Positions 8,861 to 18,762 of a stretch of 64,000 bases of DNA are shown here, one piece after another. The notes below the pieces were generated by a model. The model worked only from the letters and a program-made list of their open reading frames with translations. It made no database searches and was not told the origin of the DNA. Each line of letters opens with the position of its first letter. Within the stretch, counting starts at the first letter, position 1. The position numbers and the translations under genes were made by a program. Origin of the DNA: Variovorax paradoxus (GTDB lineage Bacteria > Pseudomonadota > Gammaproteobacteria > Burkholderiales > Burkholderiaceae_C); the NCBI RefSeq assembly GCF_000834655.1, contig NZ_JXQQ01000076.1:1-64000 (forward strand), given 5' to 3'.

Positions 8861-9136
8861 ATGACCATCGAGATATCAAAGGAGGCGCGCCAGCAGGCGA
8901 TCGCCTCGATCGAGCGTTACTTCAACGAGAACATGGAAGAGAAGATCGGCAACATCGCGGCCGGCGCGCTGCTCGGCTTCTTCCTGGAGGAGGTCGGGCC
9001 CCTGGTCTACAACAAGGCCGTGGCCGAGGTGCAGGAGCGGCTGCAGTCGCGCATCTCCGAAGTCGATCTGGAGGTGCACGAGGACGAGTTCCAGTACTGG
9101 CGCAAGTTCGACAACAAGCAGAAAAAGGGCAAGTAG
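8861..9136 (+). CDS. DUF2164 family protein
   Basis: A 91-residue protein that matches DUF2164: it begins TIEISKEARQQAIASIERYFNENMEEKIGNIAAGALLGFFLEEVGPLVYN, the conserved part, and ends with a charged tail. The family consists of small, mostly helical cytoplasmic proteins of unknown function. It is divergent from the YncE-like gene across about 100 bp, which must hold both promoters. Confidence 0.9.
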   Translation: MTIEISKEARQQAIASIERYFNENMEEKIGNIAAGALLGFFLEEVGPLVYNKAVAEVQERLQSRISEVDLEVHEDEFQYWRKFDNKQKKGK

Positions 9137-9205
9137 GCCCGGCCGTCGCGCGCACGCATCGTTTGGAATTCAAAGATGCTTCCAAACGTTGCAGAATCCC
9201 AAGCC

Positions 9206-9634
9206 ATGCAACTTCACCGCCTGACCACCCGCTTTCTGCCTTCTTCGCTGCTGCGCACCCTGGTCGCCGTGCCGCTCATGCTGGCTGCGTCCCTTGCAAC
9301 TGCCCAGCAGGAGCCGCCCTCGGCATTTCCGCTGGACGCCACCGGCTACCTGAACGAGGAACTGCCCCGCATGGAGGCCGCCATCGCCGCCAGGGACCGC
9401 AGCTTCTTCCACGGCGCGATGGTCCGCACGGTGCAGTTCTCCGAGCGCTGGGGCTTCAAGGTGAAGGCCAATCCGGACCTCGCGGCCTACTCGATGTGCA
9501 CCTCGGCGGTGATGGACTACGTGGTCGTCGGCATGTGCAGGCTCACCCCCGGAGACGAGGCCTGCGAGCCCGGCCTCGGGCCACGTTTCGACGCCAATGT
9601 GCAGCGCTGCCGCGAGATGGCCGCGCGAAAATAG
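9206..9634 (+). CDS. secreted hypothetical protein
   Basis: A 142-residue protein with a signal peptide (MQLHRLTTRFLPSSLLRTLV, then a hydrophobic core ending SLATAQQ, cleavage expected after ATA). The mature part has four Cys (SMCTS, VGMCRL, EACEPG, QRCREM) that could form two disulfides in the periplasm. An in-frame ATG at 9176 would add ten residues; I prefer 9206 because it gives a cleaner signal peptide, but neither has a strong ribosome binding site. No family recognised. Confidence 0.72.
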   Translation: MQLHRLTTRFLPSSLLRTLVAVPLMLAASLATAQQEPPSAFPLDATGYLNEELPRMEAAIAARDRSFFHGAMVRTVQFSERWGFKVKANPDLAAYSMCTSAVMDYVVVGMCRLTPGDEACEPGLGPRFDANVQRCREMAARK

Positions 9635-9695
9635 CGCTCCGATCTTTCAACGAAGAAGAAAGTCCTCGTCCTTTCGGCCGAAGGACGGAGACACC

Positions 9696-10493
9696 ATGGA
9701 CTATTCCCGCTACCAGACCCTCGCCATCACGCGCCGCGGCACCAACGGCACCGTGCTCGACATCCAGATGCGCGCGGCCAACGGCAAGCTGCCGACCGCC
9801 GGCCACGACGGCCACCGCGAACTCGCCGAAATATGGCGTGACATCGCGGGCGACGACTCCGTGCGCTGCGCGGTGTTGCGGGGCGAAGGCCTCGGCTTCT
9901 CGGGCGGCGGCGACCTCTCGCTGGTGCAGGACATGGCCACCGACGACGCCATCCGCCAGCGCGTGTGGAAAGAGGCGCGCGACCTCGTCTACAACATCAT
10001 CAATTGCGACAAGCCCATCGTGAGCGCGATGCACGGCCCGGCCGTGGGCGCGGGGCTGGTGGCCGGCTTGCTCGCCGACATCTCGATCGCCGCGAAGACC
10101 GCGAAGATCGTCGACGGCCATACGCGCCTGGGCGTGGCGGCGGGCGACCATGCGGCCATCGTCTGGCCGCTGCTGTGCGGCATGGCCAAGGCCAAGTACC
10201 ACCTCCTGCTGTGCGAGCCGGTGAGCGGCGAGGAGGCCGAGCGCATCGGCCTCGTGTCGCTCGCGGTGGACGAGGCAGACCTCCTGCCGCGTGCCTACGA
10301 AGTGGCCGACCGGCTCGCGGCCGGAAGCCAGAGTGCGATCCGCTTCACCAAGTACGCGCTCAACAACTGGCTGCGCCAGGCCGGCCCGACCTTCGACGCC
10401 TCGCTGGCGCTCGAATTCATGGGCTTCGCGGGCGCCGACGTGCGCGAAGGCGTGGCGTCGCTGCGCGAGCGTCGCGCACCGAACTTCGGCTGA
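9696..10493 (+). CDS. enoyl-CoA hydratase/isomerase family protein, atypical active site
   Basis: A 265-residue crotonase-fold protein. The CoA-binding and oxyanion segments are visible (GLGFSGGGDLS, about residues 65-75; HGPAVGAGLVAG, 113-124). The two catalytic Glu of classical hydratases are absent by alignment: the first position is V122 and the second is H142 (in DGHTRLG), followed by D151 in AAGD. It therefore belongs to a subgroup with another mechanism or substrate. The start at 9696 has GGACGGAG just upstream; the frame is open further upstream but overlaps the preceding gene. No other acyl-CoA gene is adjacent. Confidence 0.85.
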   Translation: MDYSRYQTLAITRRGTNGTVLDIQMRAANGKLPTAGHDGHRELAEIWRDIAGDDSVRCAVLRGEGLGFSGGGDLSLVQDMATDDAIRQRVWKEARDLVYNIINCDKPIVSAMHGPAVGAGLVAGLLADISIAAKTAKIVDGHTRLGVAAGDHAAIVWPLLCGMAKAKYHLLLCEPVSGEEAERIGLVSLAVDEADLLPRAYEVADRLAAGSQSAIRFTKYALNNWLRQAGPTFDASLALEFMGFAGADVREGVASLRERRAPNFG

Positions 10494-10520
10494 AGTCCGG
10501 GCTGCCGGATCAGGCTTTTT

Positions 10521-11624
10521 TCAGGCCTTCTTCAGGCCTTGCAGCGTCTGCAGCAGCACGACGCGCGTCTGCCCGAGCACCATGCCCTTCCACTCGTCGT
10601 TGTCGCAGTAGAACGCGTCGCGCAGGCCCTGGCGGATCTCGCGCTTCTGCGCTTCCGGCGCCTCGGGGTGGCGGCGCAGCCAGGTGTCGGCGCGCAGGCG
10701 CGTGAGCACCTCGCCATCGGGCAGCGTGCCGAATTCGAGCCCCATGGGCGCGATGCTCGCGTTCGGGCATTCGTCGTACGCGATCGACACCACGGGCCCC
10801 GACACGTCGGCCGAAGCCGAGTCGCCGGCAAAGGGCGCGAACACGTCGGCGCCCCACCATGCGTGCGCCTGCGCGAGGTCGGCGGGCGTGTTGCGGCCCG
10901 GGTAGATCTTCTCGCCGTGGCCGTAGGGGCCGAGGCCGGTGTGGATGTCGATCCAGCCGATGTGCGTGGCCGACGCGGCGTATCTGCGCAGGATGGCGCG
11001 CATCGTGCCGTTGCTCCACGAAGGCGCGGTGCCGCCGTAGAACAGGCCGTCCGGCGACACGTACTGGCCCCTGGTCACGGCCGCGCGGAAGGCGCGCATG
11101 CCGTGCTTTTCGACATAGGCGGCCACCGCGGCTTCGTCGGCCGGCGTGGGCGGCCAGGTCGCGGTCAGCACCAGCGGCTCGACATCGGCGTATTCGGCGT
11201 TCACCGGCAGCGGCGCGCTGAAGTCGATGTGGTTGCGGTTCAGGTCGATGTTGTCTTCGTTCGTGCGGTGAAGGTGCGAGAAGCCGTGCGGGTTGACCGC
11301 ATGCACCAGCAGCAGCGCCACCCCGGCCTGTTCGAGCCGCGCGAGCAGGTCGGTGTCGTGCAGCGTCGAGACCTGTGCGCCCGAGCCGCAGAAGCCTTCG
11401 GGGCCGTGAGTGCCGGAGGTGACGAGCAAGATCTTCTTCGCGTCCTTCGTGCCGATCAGCGCCACGTCGGTGGCGAGTTCTTCGCCGAGCGCGCCGCGGT
11501 GCGCGGGATGCACGAACGATTCGATGGCGGCGCCGCGCTGGGTTGCGGCGTCGAGGAACTTGGCGCGGGCTTCGACATACGTGCCCGAGAAGTGGCGGGT
11601 GGCGGCTGTGGGTTGCGTTTGCAT
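10521..11624 (-). CDS. DUF2817 family, M14-like zinc carboxypeptidase/amidohydrolase
   Basis: A 367-residue DUF2817 protein, related in fold to M14 carboxypeptidases and succinylglutamate desuccinylase-type hydrolases. Putative zinc ligands: H-x2-E in SGTHGPEGFCGS and a later His in WIDIHTGLG; NEDNIDLNRNHIDF is the substrate-side motif, and a late Glu (GLEFGTLPDGE) is the likely general base. No signal peptide, so cytoplasmic. It lies 38 bp downstream of an MHS transporter on the same strand, which suggests that the transporter imports its substrate or a related compound. Confidence 0.86.
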   Translation of the reverse strand: MQTQPTAATRHFSGTYVEARAKFLDAATQRGAAIESFVHPAHRGALGEELATDVALIGTKDAKKILLVTSGTHGPEGFCGSGAQVSTLHDTDLLARLEQAGVALLLVHAVNPHGFSHLHRTNEDNIDLNRNHIDFSAPLPVNAEYADVEPLVLTATWPPTPADEAAVAAYVEKHGMRAFRAAVTRGQYVSPDGLFYGGTAPSWSNGTMRAILRRYAASATHIGWIDIHTGLGPYGHGEKIYPGRNTPADLAQAHAWWGADVFAPFAGDSASADVSGPVVSIAYDECPNASIAPMGLEFGTLPDGEVLTRLRADTWLRRHPEAPEAQKREIRQGLRDAFYCDNDEWKGMVLGQTRVVLLQTLQGLKKA

Positions 11625-11662
11625 GGGTGAAGGGCTCCTGTGCGGATTCGTGGGAATGTTTT

Positions 11663-12976
11663 TCAGGCGGTCGCGTAGGCGTCCGCAGCGTCGATGTCGC
11701 GGCCCGTGTGGTCGCGCAGCCAGATCAGGCCCAACAGCGAGATCACCGTCATCGCCACGAGGTACCAGGCCGGCGCGAGCTTGCTGCCGGTGGCATTGAC
11801 CAGCCAGGTGCTGATGAAGGGCGCAAAGCCGCCGAAAAGCGCGACGCCCACGCTGTACACGAGCGACATGCCGCTCGCGCGCACGCGCTTGGGAAACATC
11901 TCAGGCAGCATCGTGATGCCCGGCACCGTCTGCACCACGAGGCCGATGCTCAGCACGCCGAGCACGGTGAACAGCACCACGGGCGTGGGCGAGGCGTTGA
12001 GCCAGAGAAAGGCCGGGTAGATCAGGATCGCCATCACGACCCGGCTCCAGAAGATGAGCGTCTTGCGGCCCACGCTGTCCGACAGCTTGCCCACGAACGG
12101 CGCGAACGCGAAAGAGATCAGTCCCGTGAGCGCCGCGCCGAACAGCGCCACCGAGGGCGTGAGGCCGAGCTCGCGCACGGCATATGTGGGCATGTAGAAG
12201 GTCACGACATACGCCGCTGTGGTGCCGCCGACGAGCGCCAGGATGGCCGCCAGCACCGTCCTGCCGTGCTGCGTGCAGACGATCTTCAGGCTGCTCTCGC
12301 GCGGCGCAGCGGCTTCTGCGGGCGAGATGTGCAGCGACTCTTCGAGGTGGCGGCGGATGTACATGCCCACCGGCGCGATCAGCATGCCGATGACGAAGGG
12401 CACGCGCCAGCCCCAGCTCTGCATGGCCTCGGGCGTGAGCGAGAAGGTGAGCGCGCCCACCACGACGGCGCCGAGCATCACGCCCAGGCCCTGGCTCGCG
12501 AACTGCCAGCTTGCCATGTAGCCGCGGTTGGCGGGTGTGGCGTGCTCCACCAGCAGCGTGGTCGATGCGCCCACTTCGCCGCCGGCCGAGAAGCCCTGGA
12601 TGAGCCGCGCCAGCACGATCACGATCGGCGCCGCGACGCCGATGGCCGCGTAGGTCGGCGTGAAGGCGATGAGCGCGCAGCCCAGCGCCATGAGGAAGAT
12701 GGTGAGCGTCATGGCCTTCTTGCGGCCGGCGCGGTCGGCGTAGGCGCCGATCACGATGCCGCCCAGCGGCCGCATGATGAAGCCGACGCCGAAGCTCGCC
12801 ACCGTCAGGAGCAGCTGGCCGTACGAATTGAAGGTCGGAAAGAAGAGCTTGCCGATCACGAGCGCGAGGAACCCGTAGACCGTGAAGTCGAAGAACTCGA
12901 GCCCGTTGCCGATGGTGGTGGCGACGATGGTCTGGCGCCGGCGTGCGGACGGGGGCTGCGTGCTTGGGGTGCTCAT
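11663..12976 (-). CDS. MFS transporter, MHS (metabolite:H+ symporter) family
   Basis: A 437-residue inner-membrane symporter of the MHS family (citrate, shikimate, alpha-ketoglutarate, proline/betaine type). The N-terminal GNGLEFFDFTVYGFLALVIGKLFFP segment matches the family's first-helix signature, and AYADRAGRKKAMT is the loop-2/3 motif. About 12 membrane segments follow. The start at 12976 has a GGAGAG ribosome binding site; 30 codons upstream are open but not membrane-like. It is divergent from a LysR regulator at 13122 and upstream of the DUF2817 gene, forming a likely uptake-plus-hydrolase operon under that regulator. Confidence 0.9.
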   Translation of the reverse strand: MSTPSTQPPSARRRQTIVATTIGNGLEFFDFTVYGFLALVIGKLFFPTFNSYGQLLLTVASFGVGFIMRPLGGIVIGAYADRAGRKKAMTLTIFLMALGCALIAFTPTYAAIGVAAPIVIVLARLIQGFSAGGEVGASTTLLVEHATPANRGYMASWQFASQGLGVMLGAVVVGALTFSLTPEAMQSWGWRVPFVIGMLIAPVGMYIRRHLEESLHISPAEAAAPRESSLKIVCTQHGRTVLAAILALVGGTTAAYVVTFYMPTYAVRELGLTPSVALFGAALTGLISFAFAPFVGKLSDSVGRKTLIFWSRVVMAILIYPAFLWLNASPTPVVLFTVLGVLSIGLVVQTVPGITMLPEMFPKRVRASGMSLVYSVGVALFGGFAPFISTWLVNATGSKLAPAWYLVAMTVISLLGLIWLRDHTGRDIDAADAYATA

Positions 12977-13050
12977 GTCTCTCCAGGTGTGCTTTTGTGT
13001 GGTCTGGTTGGAAGGTCGTGCGACCGCGGCGGATGCTAGAGACTCGATGC

Positions 13051-13101
13051 TGTCATGAAAAGACAATAATTGAGCGATAACGATAACTTTTGGTTGTCAT
13101 G
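13051..13101. promoter_or_regulatory. AT-rich divergent control region (MHS/LysR)
   Basis: Between the divergent MHS and LysR genes lies an AT-rich stretch, unusual in this window. It contains a direct repeat GATAAC-GATAAC (13076-13087) and the arms GACAA (13062-13066) and TTGTC (13094-13098). LysR regulators commonly bind such sites in front of the target gene next door. No exact T-N11-A site stands out, so the binding site itself is inferred. Confidence 0.35.
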
Positions 13102-13121
13102 CAACCCGTTGACCCGATCCG

Positions 13122-14012
13122 ATGAAACCCAATCAGTTGCATGCCTTCGTGGCGGTGGTCGAGCAGATGAGCATCCGTGCCGCAGCGCGTGTGCTGGGGC
13201 TCTCGCAGCCCGCGGTGACCAAGATCGTGCACGAGCTGGAGCGCGAGGTCGGTGCGCCGCTGGTGGAGCGCAGCGTCAAGGGCGTGCGGCTCACCGAGTT
13301 CGGCAGGGCCTTCGCGCCCCGCGCCCGGCTGCTGCTGGCCGACATGCAGCGGGCCCGCGACGAGATCGCGCAGATCCGCGACGGCGCGACCGGCTCGGTG
13401 TCGATGGCGGTGAGCACGTCGTTCGCGCTCACCGTGCTGCCCGTGGCCTTCAAGGACTTTCACACGCGCCTGCCCGCGGTCGACGTGCAGTTCAGCGAGG
13501 CGGTGCTGCCATGGATGCTCGCGCGCTTGCGCGACGGGTACCTGGATTTCGCGGTGGCCCACGTGGTGCCCGGCACGCTCGATGCGCAGTTCGAGGCGGT
13601 CGAGCTGTTTCCGGTGCAATTGGTGGTGGGCATGCGCGAGCGCCATCCGCTGCGGGGCGCGCGTTCGCTGCACGATCTGTACGCGGCCGAGTGGATCCTG
13701 CCGAGCGACGACGACTCGGTGTCGCCGCTCTTCACCCCGCTGGGCCTGCCGCCGCCGGCCCGCATCATCCAGGGGCAGTCGGTCACGGTGGCGCTGGGCC
13801 TGGCGGGGCACATGGACCTGATCGGCCTGTTCGTCGAGCCGCTGGTCAAACTCGCGTTCAAGCGGCACGGCATCCGGCGCATCGACGTGGTGGAGTCGCT
13901 GCCGACGTTGAATGTCTGCGTGGTGCGGCGAAGGGGCCAGTTGCCGACACCGGCCGCGCAGCATTTCATCGAGTGCATCCAGCGCGCCTCGGCGGCCGCG
14001 ATGGGCGGCTAG
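13122..14012 (+). CDS. LysR-family transcriptional regulator
   Basis: A 296-residue LTTR. The winged HTH is at about residues 3-62 (LHAFVAVVEQMSIRAAARVLGLSQPAVTKIVHELEREVGAPLVER), followed by the linker helix and a periplasmic-binding-protein-like effector domain from about residue 90. The sequence is closest in style to CynR/GbpR-like LTTRs for aromatic or sugar metabolism. It is divergent from the MHS transporter/DUF2817 pair, its most likely target. Its stop overlaps the stop of the convergent GST gene. Confidence 0.93.
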   Translation: MKPNQLHAFVAVVEQMSIRAAARVLGLSQPAVTKIVHELEREVGAPLVERSVKGVRLTEFGRAFAPRARLLLADMQRARDEIAQIRDGATGSVSMAVSTSFALTVLPVAFKDFHTRLPAVDVQFSEAVLPWMLARLRDGYLDFAVAHVVPGTLDAQFEAVELFPVQLVVGMRERHPLRGARSLHDLYAAEWILPSDDDSVSPLFTPLGLPPPARIIQGQSVTVALGLAGHMDLIGLFVEPLVKLAFKRHGIRRIDVVESLPTLNVCVVRRRGQLPTPAAQHFIECIQRASAAAMGG

Positions 14013-14665
14013 GCCGGCGGGAAGCCGATGCCCGCCTCGCCCGTTTTCCAAGGCGCGTACTTGGGCATGGCGCGTGCGAAGAGGTCCGAGGACGTCCATG
14101 CGGAAAGCCAGGCGTGCAGGCGGGGCCAGGGCTGGGCGTCGAACCATTGCGCATCGACCATCGCGAACTGGCGCACGAAAGGCATGAGGGCCGCATCGGC
14201 CAGCGTGGCGTGCGTGCCGGCGAGATGCGGCGAGGCCGTGAGCCGGGATTCGAGATCGCGAAGGAACGCCGCGCCGCGATCGCGCGCAGCATGCTCCGCG
14301 TCGTCGAACCGATGGGGGTATTTGTAGCGGTCGAGCTGCGGCTTGAACTCGCCATCGCAGGCGGCCACCAGCGCGAGCAGTTCGTCGAGCGTGCCGGCCC
14401 GGGGCTGCAGCCAGCGCTGCGGATCGTTGCGCCGCAGGGCCCACAGCATGATGTCCAGGCTCTGTTCGAGCACCGTGCCGTCGGCCATCACCAGCACGGG
14501 CACCGTGCCCTTGGGCGAGGCGGCCAGCATCTCGGAGGGCTTGTCGCGCAGCACGATTTCGCGCAGCTCGCAGTGCGTGTCGCTCGCGATCAACGCGAGC
14601 CGGGCGCGCATCGCGTAGGGGCAGCGGCGGAACGAATAGAGAACGGGGAGGGCGGTGGAAGGCAT
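14009..14665 (-). CDS. glutathione S-transferase family protein
   Basis: A 218-residue GST. The N-terminal thioredoxin-like domain carries a possible catalytic Cys at residue 15 (FRRCPYAMRARLA), as in omega/Grx2-like GSTs, the cis-Pro motif GTVPVLV and the glutathione gamma-Glu contact in LEQSLDIM. The C-terminal helical domain starts at about residue 90. A Cys-type active site favours reductase or deglutathionylase chemistry over conjugation. It is divergent from the AraC gene at 14734. Confidence 0.88.
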   Translation of the reverse strand: MPSTALPVLYSFRRCPYAMRARLALIASDTHCELREIVLRDKPSEMLAASPKGTVPVLVMADGTVLEQSLDIMLWALRRNDPQRWLQPRAGTLDELLALVAACDGEFKPQLDRYKYPHRFDDAEHAARDRGAAFLRDLESRLTASPHLAGTHATLADAALMPFVRQFAMVDAQWFDAQPWPRLHAWLSAWTSSDLFARAMPKYAPWKTGEAGIGFPPA

Positions 14666-14733
14666 GCGAGCGGCCGATTTTCCGCCAGTGCGGCCGGCTC
14701 GCGCACGGCCGGGTTTTTCAACACAATCGAACG

Positions 14734-15603
14734 ATGGGCGAACGTCTCTTCCTCCGGCTCGACGACGACCCGCTGCACGGGCCGGAGTCGGGCGTGCCCG
14801 CCGGCACGCTGCGCGCGGTGCCTGTGAGTGCCGCGCTGCGCCCGCATGTCTCGCACATCCTGCTGTACCGCGAGACCTTCGCCGCGGGGCACGAGGTGCA
14901 CGAGCGCGTGCTGCCCGATGGCGCGGTGCGCCTCGTCTTCAATCTTGGCGATGCGCCTTCCGCGGGCGAAGGCGCGGGGCAGCCGGTGGAAGCGATCGGC
15001 GCCTCCGTCTCGCCGGTCGTGGTGCGCATGCGCGACAAGGTCGAGGGCGTGTCGGTCACGCTGCGGCCCGGCGCGGCGGCCGCGCTGCTGGGCATGCCCG
15101 CTGGCGAAATCGCGGGCCGGGCGGTGCATCTGGACGAGCTCTGGCAAGGTGGCGCGGCCGCGTTGCTGTCGCGCATGGCCGAGGCGCCCGACGATGCCGC
15201 GCGCGCTCTGCTGCTTCAGGCCGCGCTGGAGAGCCGCTTGCCCGAAAGCCGCACCACCCCGCACCACGCCGCGATGCACGCAGCCCGCCTCATCGCGGCA
15301 TCGGGCGGTCGGCAACCTCTGCGCGATGTGGCGGCTGCCGTCGGTGTCGGCGAGCGACGGCTGCAACAGCTCTTCCATGCGCATGTCGGGCTGTCGCCGC
15401 GCGCGTGGTCCCGCCTGGCGCGGCTGCACGACTGCCTGCGCGCGCTGCGCCTGCAGCCCGCGCCGGCCTGGGCCGACGTGGCGGTGGAGAGCGGTTTCTA
15501 CGACCAGTCGCATCTGGTCAACGAATTCCGCGCGCTCTGCGGCGTCACGCCGACCGAGTTCATGGGGCACGCGATTTCGGGTTCTTCCAAGACGCCCGGC
15601 TGA
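14734..15603 (+). CDS. AraC-family regulator (N-terminal DUF6597-like domain)
   Basis: A 289-residue regulator. The N-terminal part (about 20-150) has the pattern LRPHVSHILLYRETFAAGHEVHERVLPDGAVRLVFNLGD typical of the AraC subgroup often found near SDR or glyoxalase genes. The C-terminal double HTH is at about 185-280 (LRDVAAAVGVGERRLQQLFHAHVGLSPRAWSRLARL; WADVAVESGFYDQSHLVNEFRALCGVTPTEF). It is followed 42 bp later by an SDR gene on the same strand, a probable target. Confidence 0.9.
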   Translation: MGERLFLRLDDDPLHGPESGVPAGTLRAVPVSAALRPHVSHILLYRETFAAGHEVHERVLPDGAVRLVFNLGDAPSAGEGAGQPVEAIGASVSPVVVRMRDKVEGVSVTLRPGAAAALLGMPAGEIAGRAVHLDELWQGGAAALLSRMAEAPDDAARALLLQAALESRLPESRTTPHHAAMHAARLIAASGGRQPLRDVAAAVGVGERRLQQLFHAHVGLSPRAWSRLARLHDCLRALRLQPAPAWADVAVESGFYDQSHLVNEFRALCGVTPTEFMGHAISGSSKTPG

Positions 15604-15645
15604 GGGCGCACTATCTTCGTCGGGGTTCAAACCAAGGAGCACCGG

Positions 15646-16545
15646 ATGACGCAGAACGAGAACCCGAGCCGCCCGCTGAAGGACTGCGTGGCGGTGGTCA
15701 CGGGCGCCAGCCGCGGCGCGGGGCGCGGCATTGCGATGGAGCTGGGCGCGGCCGGGGCCACGGTGTACGTCACCGGCCGCAGCACGCGCGCGCAACCCGC
15801 CGACACCTATGGCCAACTGCTGGCCCTGTCGGACCTGCCGGCGGTGCCCGGCAGCATCGACGACACCGCCGACGAAGTCACGCGCATGGGCGGGCGCGGC
15901 GTTGCCGTGCGCTGCGACCACACCCGCGAAGACGACGTGAAGGCGCTCTTCGCGCAGGTGGAGCGCGAGGCCGGCCGCATCGACCTGCTCGTGAACAACG
16001 CATGGGGCGGCCACGAGACCTTCAATGGCGTCTTCGATGCGCCCTTCTGGGAGCATCCGCTCGCCAACTGGGATTCGATGTTCGACCGCGGCGTGCGCAA
16101 CCACCTCCTGGCCAGCCGCTCGGCTGCGCCGCTGATGGTGCGCGCCCAGCGCGGCCTGATCGTGACCACCACCTTCTGGGACCGTGGCCGCTACATGAAG
16201 GGCAACCTCTTCTACGACCTCGCAAAGGCCTCGATGACGCGGCTGGCCTTCGGCATGGCAGAGGAACTCAGGCCGCACGGCGTGGCGTCGGTTGCCGTGT
16301 CGCCGGGCTGGATGCGCACCGAGTTCGTGCTGGCAGGCCACAAGACCGACGAGGCGCACTGGCAGGAGCGGCCCGCGCTCGCGGGTACCGAATCGCCGCG
16401 CTACCTCGGCCGCGCAGTCGCCGCGCTGGCTGGCGATCCGCAGGTGCTGGCAAAAACGGGGGAGGTGCTTCGCGTGGCCGACCTGGCGAAGGAATACCGC
16501 TTCACCGACATCGACGGCCGTCAGGTGAAGGCCTTCGAGATGTAG
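15646..16545 (+). CDS. SDR family oxidoreductase
   Basis: A 299-residue short-chain dehydrogenase. The cofactor motif TGASRGAGRGIA is at about residues 19-30, NNAWG at about 115 replaces the usual NNAG, and the catalytic Y-x3-K is in FYDLAKASM. The sequence between (DHTREDDVKALFAQVEREAGRIDLLVNNAWGGHETFNGVF) matches the group related to human DHRS1. A clear AAGGAG lies nine bases before the ATG. It is probably cotranscribed with or controlled by the AraC regulator upstream. Substrate unknown. Confidence 0.9.
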   Translation: MTQNENPSRPLKDCVAVVTGASRGAGRGIAMELGAAGATVYVTGRSTRAQPADTYGQLLALSDLPAVPGSIDDTADEVTRMGGRGVAVRCDHTREDDVKALFAQVEREAGRIDLLVNNAWGGHETFNGVFDAPFWEHPLANWDSMFDRGVRNHLLASRSAAPLMVRAQRGLIVTTTFWDRGRYMKGNLFYDLAKASMTRLAFGMAEELRPHGVASVAVSPGWMRTEFVLAGHKTDEAHWQERPALAGTESPRYLGRAVAALAGDPQVLAKTGEVLRVADLAKEYRFTDIDGRQVKAFEM

Positions 16546-16654
16546 GACGGCGCGCCCCTGCGATTCGCGAACTGTTCGGACCGGGAACGCAGGGGCGCGG
16601 GCACAGCATCGAACGACATGTTCAACCTGATCTTCTCTTTCAGGAGCGATACCC

Positions 16655-17359
16655 ATGTCTTTGCCAACCCAACTTGAACCCGCGCGCCAGCTCGCCGATG
16701 CCAACCCCATGCGACTGCCCAACGAGAGCGCGGCCTACCGCGCGGCACGCACCGCGCTGCTGGCCGAAGAGATCGAGCTTCGCCGGCACTGCGAGCGCGT
16801 TGCCGAGCAGCGCCGCCGATTGCCGCCCGGAGGCGAGGTGCCCGAGGACTACGAGTTCCAGGGGCCGAATGGCCCGGCGAAGCTCTCCGAACTCTTCGGC
16901 AGGCACGACACGCTGATCACCTACAACTGGATGTACGGTCCGAAGCGCGAGCGCCCGTGCCCCATGTGCACGTCGCTCCTGAGCGCCTACGACGGCGAAA
17001 TGCCCGACATCCTGCAGCGCGTGGCCTTCGCGGTGATCGCGACCTCGCCGATCGAGCGGATGCGCGCCTTCGCCGTGGAGCGCGGCTGGCGCTACCTGCC
17101 GCTCTACTCGTCGGCCGGGAACAGCTTCAATCGCGACTACGCCGGCGAGACGCCGGACAGCGGCGACAACGCAGCGTTCAACGTGTTCCACCGCAGCGGC
17201 GGCACCATCCGTCATTTCTGGGCCGCCGAGATGGGCGCGGGCAGTGCCGACCCCGGGCAGGACCCGCGCGGCGCACCAGACCCGATGCCGATCTGGAACC
17301 TGCTGGACATGACGCCCGAAGGCCGCGGCAAGGATTGGTATCCGAAGCTGAGCTACTGA
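16655..17359 (+). CDS. DUF899 family thioredoxin-like protein
   Basis: A 234-residue protein of the DUF899 family. It shows the family landmarks: FQGPNGPAKLSELFGRHDTLITYNWMYGP, CPMCTSLLSAYDGEMPDI (about residues 105-122, a C-x2-C pair), then GNSFNRDYAGETP and the end WNLLDMTPEGRGKDWYPKLSY. The fold is peroxiredoxin/thioredoxin-like, so a thiol-based redox role is plausible but unproven. AGGAG precedes the start. It lies just upstream of the zigA promoter region. Confidence 0.88.
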   Translation: MSLPTQLEPARQLADANPMRLPNESAAYRAARTALLAEEIELRRHCERVAEQRRRLPPGGEVPEDYEFQGPNGPAKLSELFGRHDTLITYNWMYGPKRERPCPMCTSLLSAYDGEMPDILQRVAFAVIATSPIERMRAFAVERGWRYLPLYSSAGNSFNRDYAGETPDSGDNAAFNVFHRSGGTIRHFWAAEMGAGSADPGQDPRGAPDPMPIWNLLDMTPEGRGKDWYPKLSY

Positions 17360-17380
17360 CGGCTCCGAGAGGTTGGCGGG

Positions 17381-17397
17381 GTTGCATCAAGTGCAAC
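17381..17397. promoter_or_regulatory. GTTGCA-N5-TGCAAC dyad upstream of zigA
   Basis: GTTGCATCAAGTGCAAC is a perfect 6-bp inverted repeat with a 5-bp spacer. Its centre is 39 bp upstream of the centre of a second dyad built from the same word in opposite order (17420-17436). The pair brackets the TATAAT at 17416-17421. Placement before a COG0523 gene that faces a Fur-family repressor makes a zinc-responsive operator likely, by inference. Confidence 0.6.
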
Positions 17398-17415
17398 CTT
17401 GTTGCGGTTGATCCC

Positions 17416-17436
17416 TATAATGCAATGCTGTTGCAT
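17416..17436 (+). promoter_or_regulatory. zigA: -10 element overlapped by ATGCAA-N5-TTGCAT dyad
   Basis: A consensus -10 box (TATAAT, 17416-17421) overlaps the perfect dyad ATGCAA-TGCTG-TTGCAT (17420-17436). No good -35 lies at the right distance. The first in-frame ATG is at 17439, so the leader would be very short; using the ATG at 17454 leaves about 25 bases. A repressor on this dyad would block polymerase directly. Confidence 0.6.
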
Positions 17437-17453
17437 ATATGGAATTCGCTCTC

Positions 17454-18647
<1,194 letters not shown>

Positions 18648-18762
18648 AAACGGCATGGCGCGAAACGCCCGCGCAACCGGCTTTTCCGGGCCGCAGGCGT
18701 TGCCCCCGGAAGCGGGTTGACGAAGCGACACGAAGTGCGCAAAGCCCGGGGGAGAGCCCTTG

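Noticed and set aside
17402..17421. TTGCGG at 17402-17407 as the -35 of the zigA promoter
   Set aside because: It is only 8 bases from the TATAAT, too close for a sigma-70 promoter; the true -35 is unclear.
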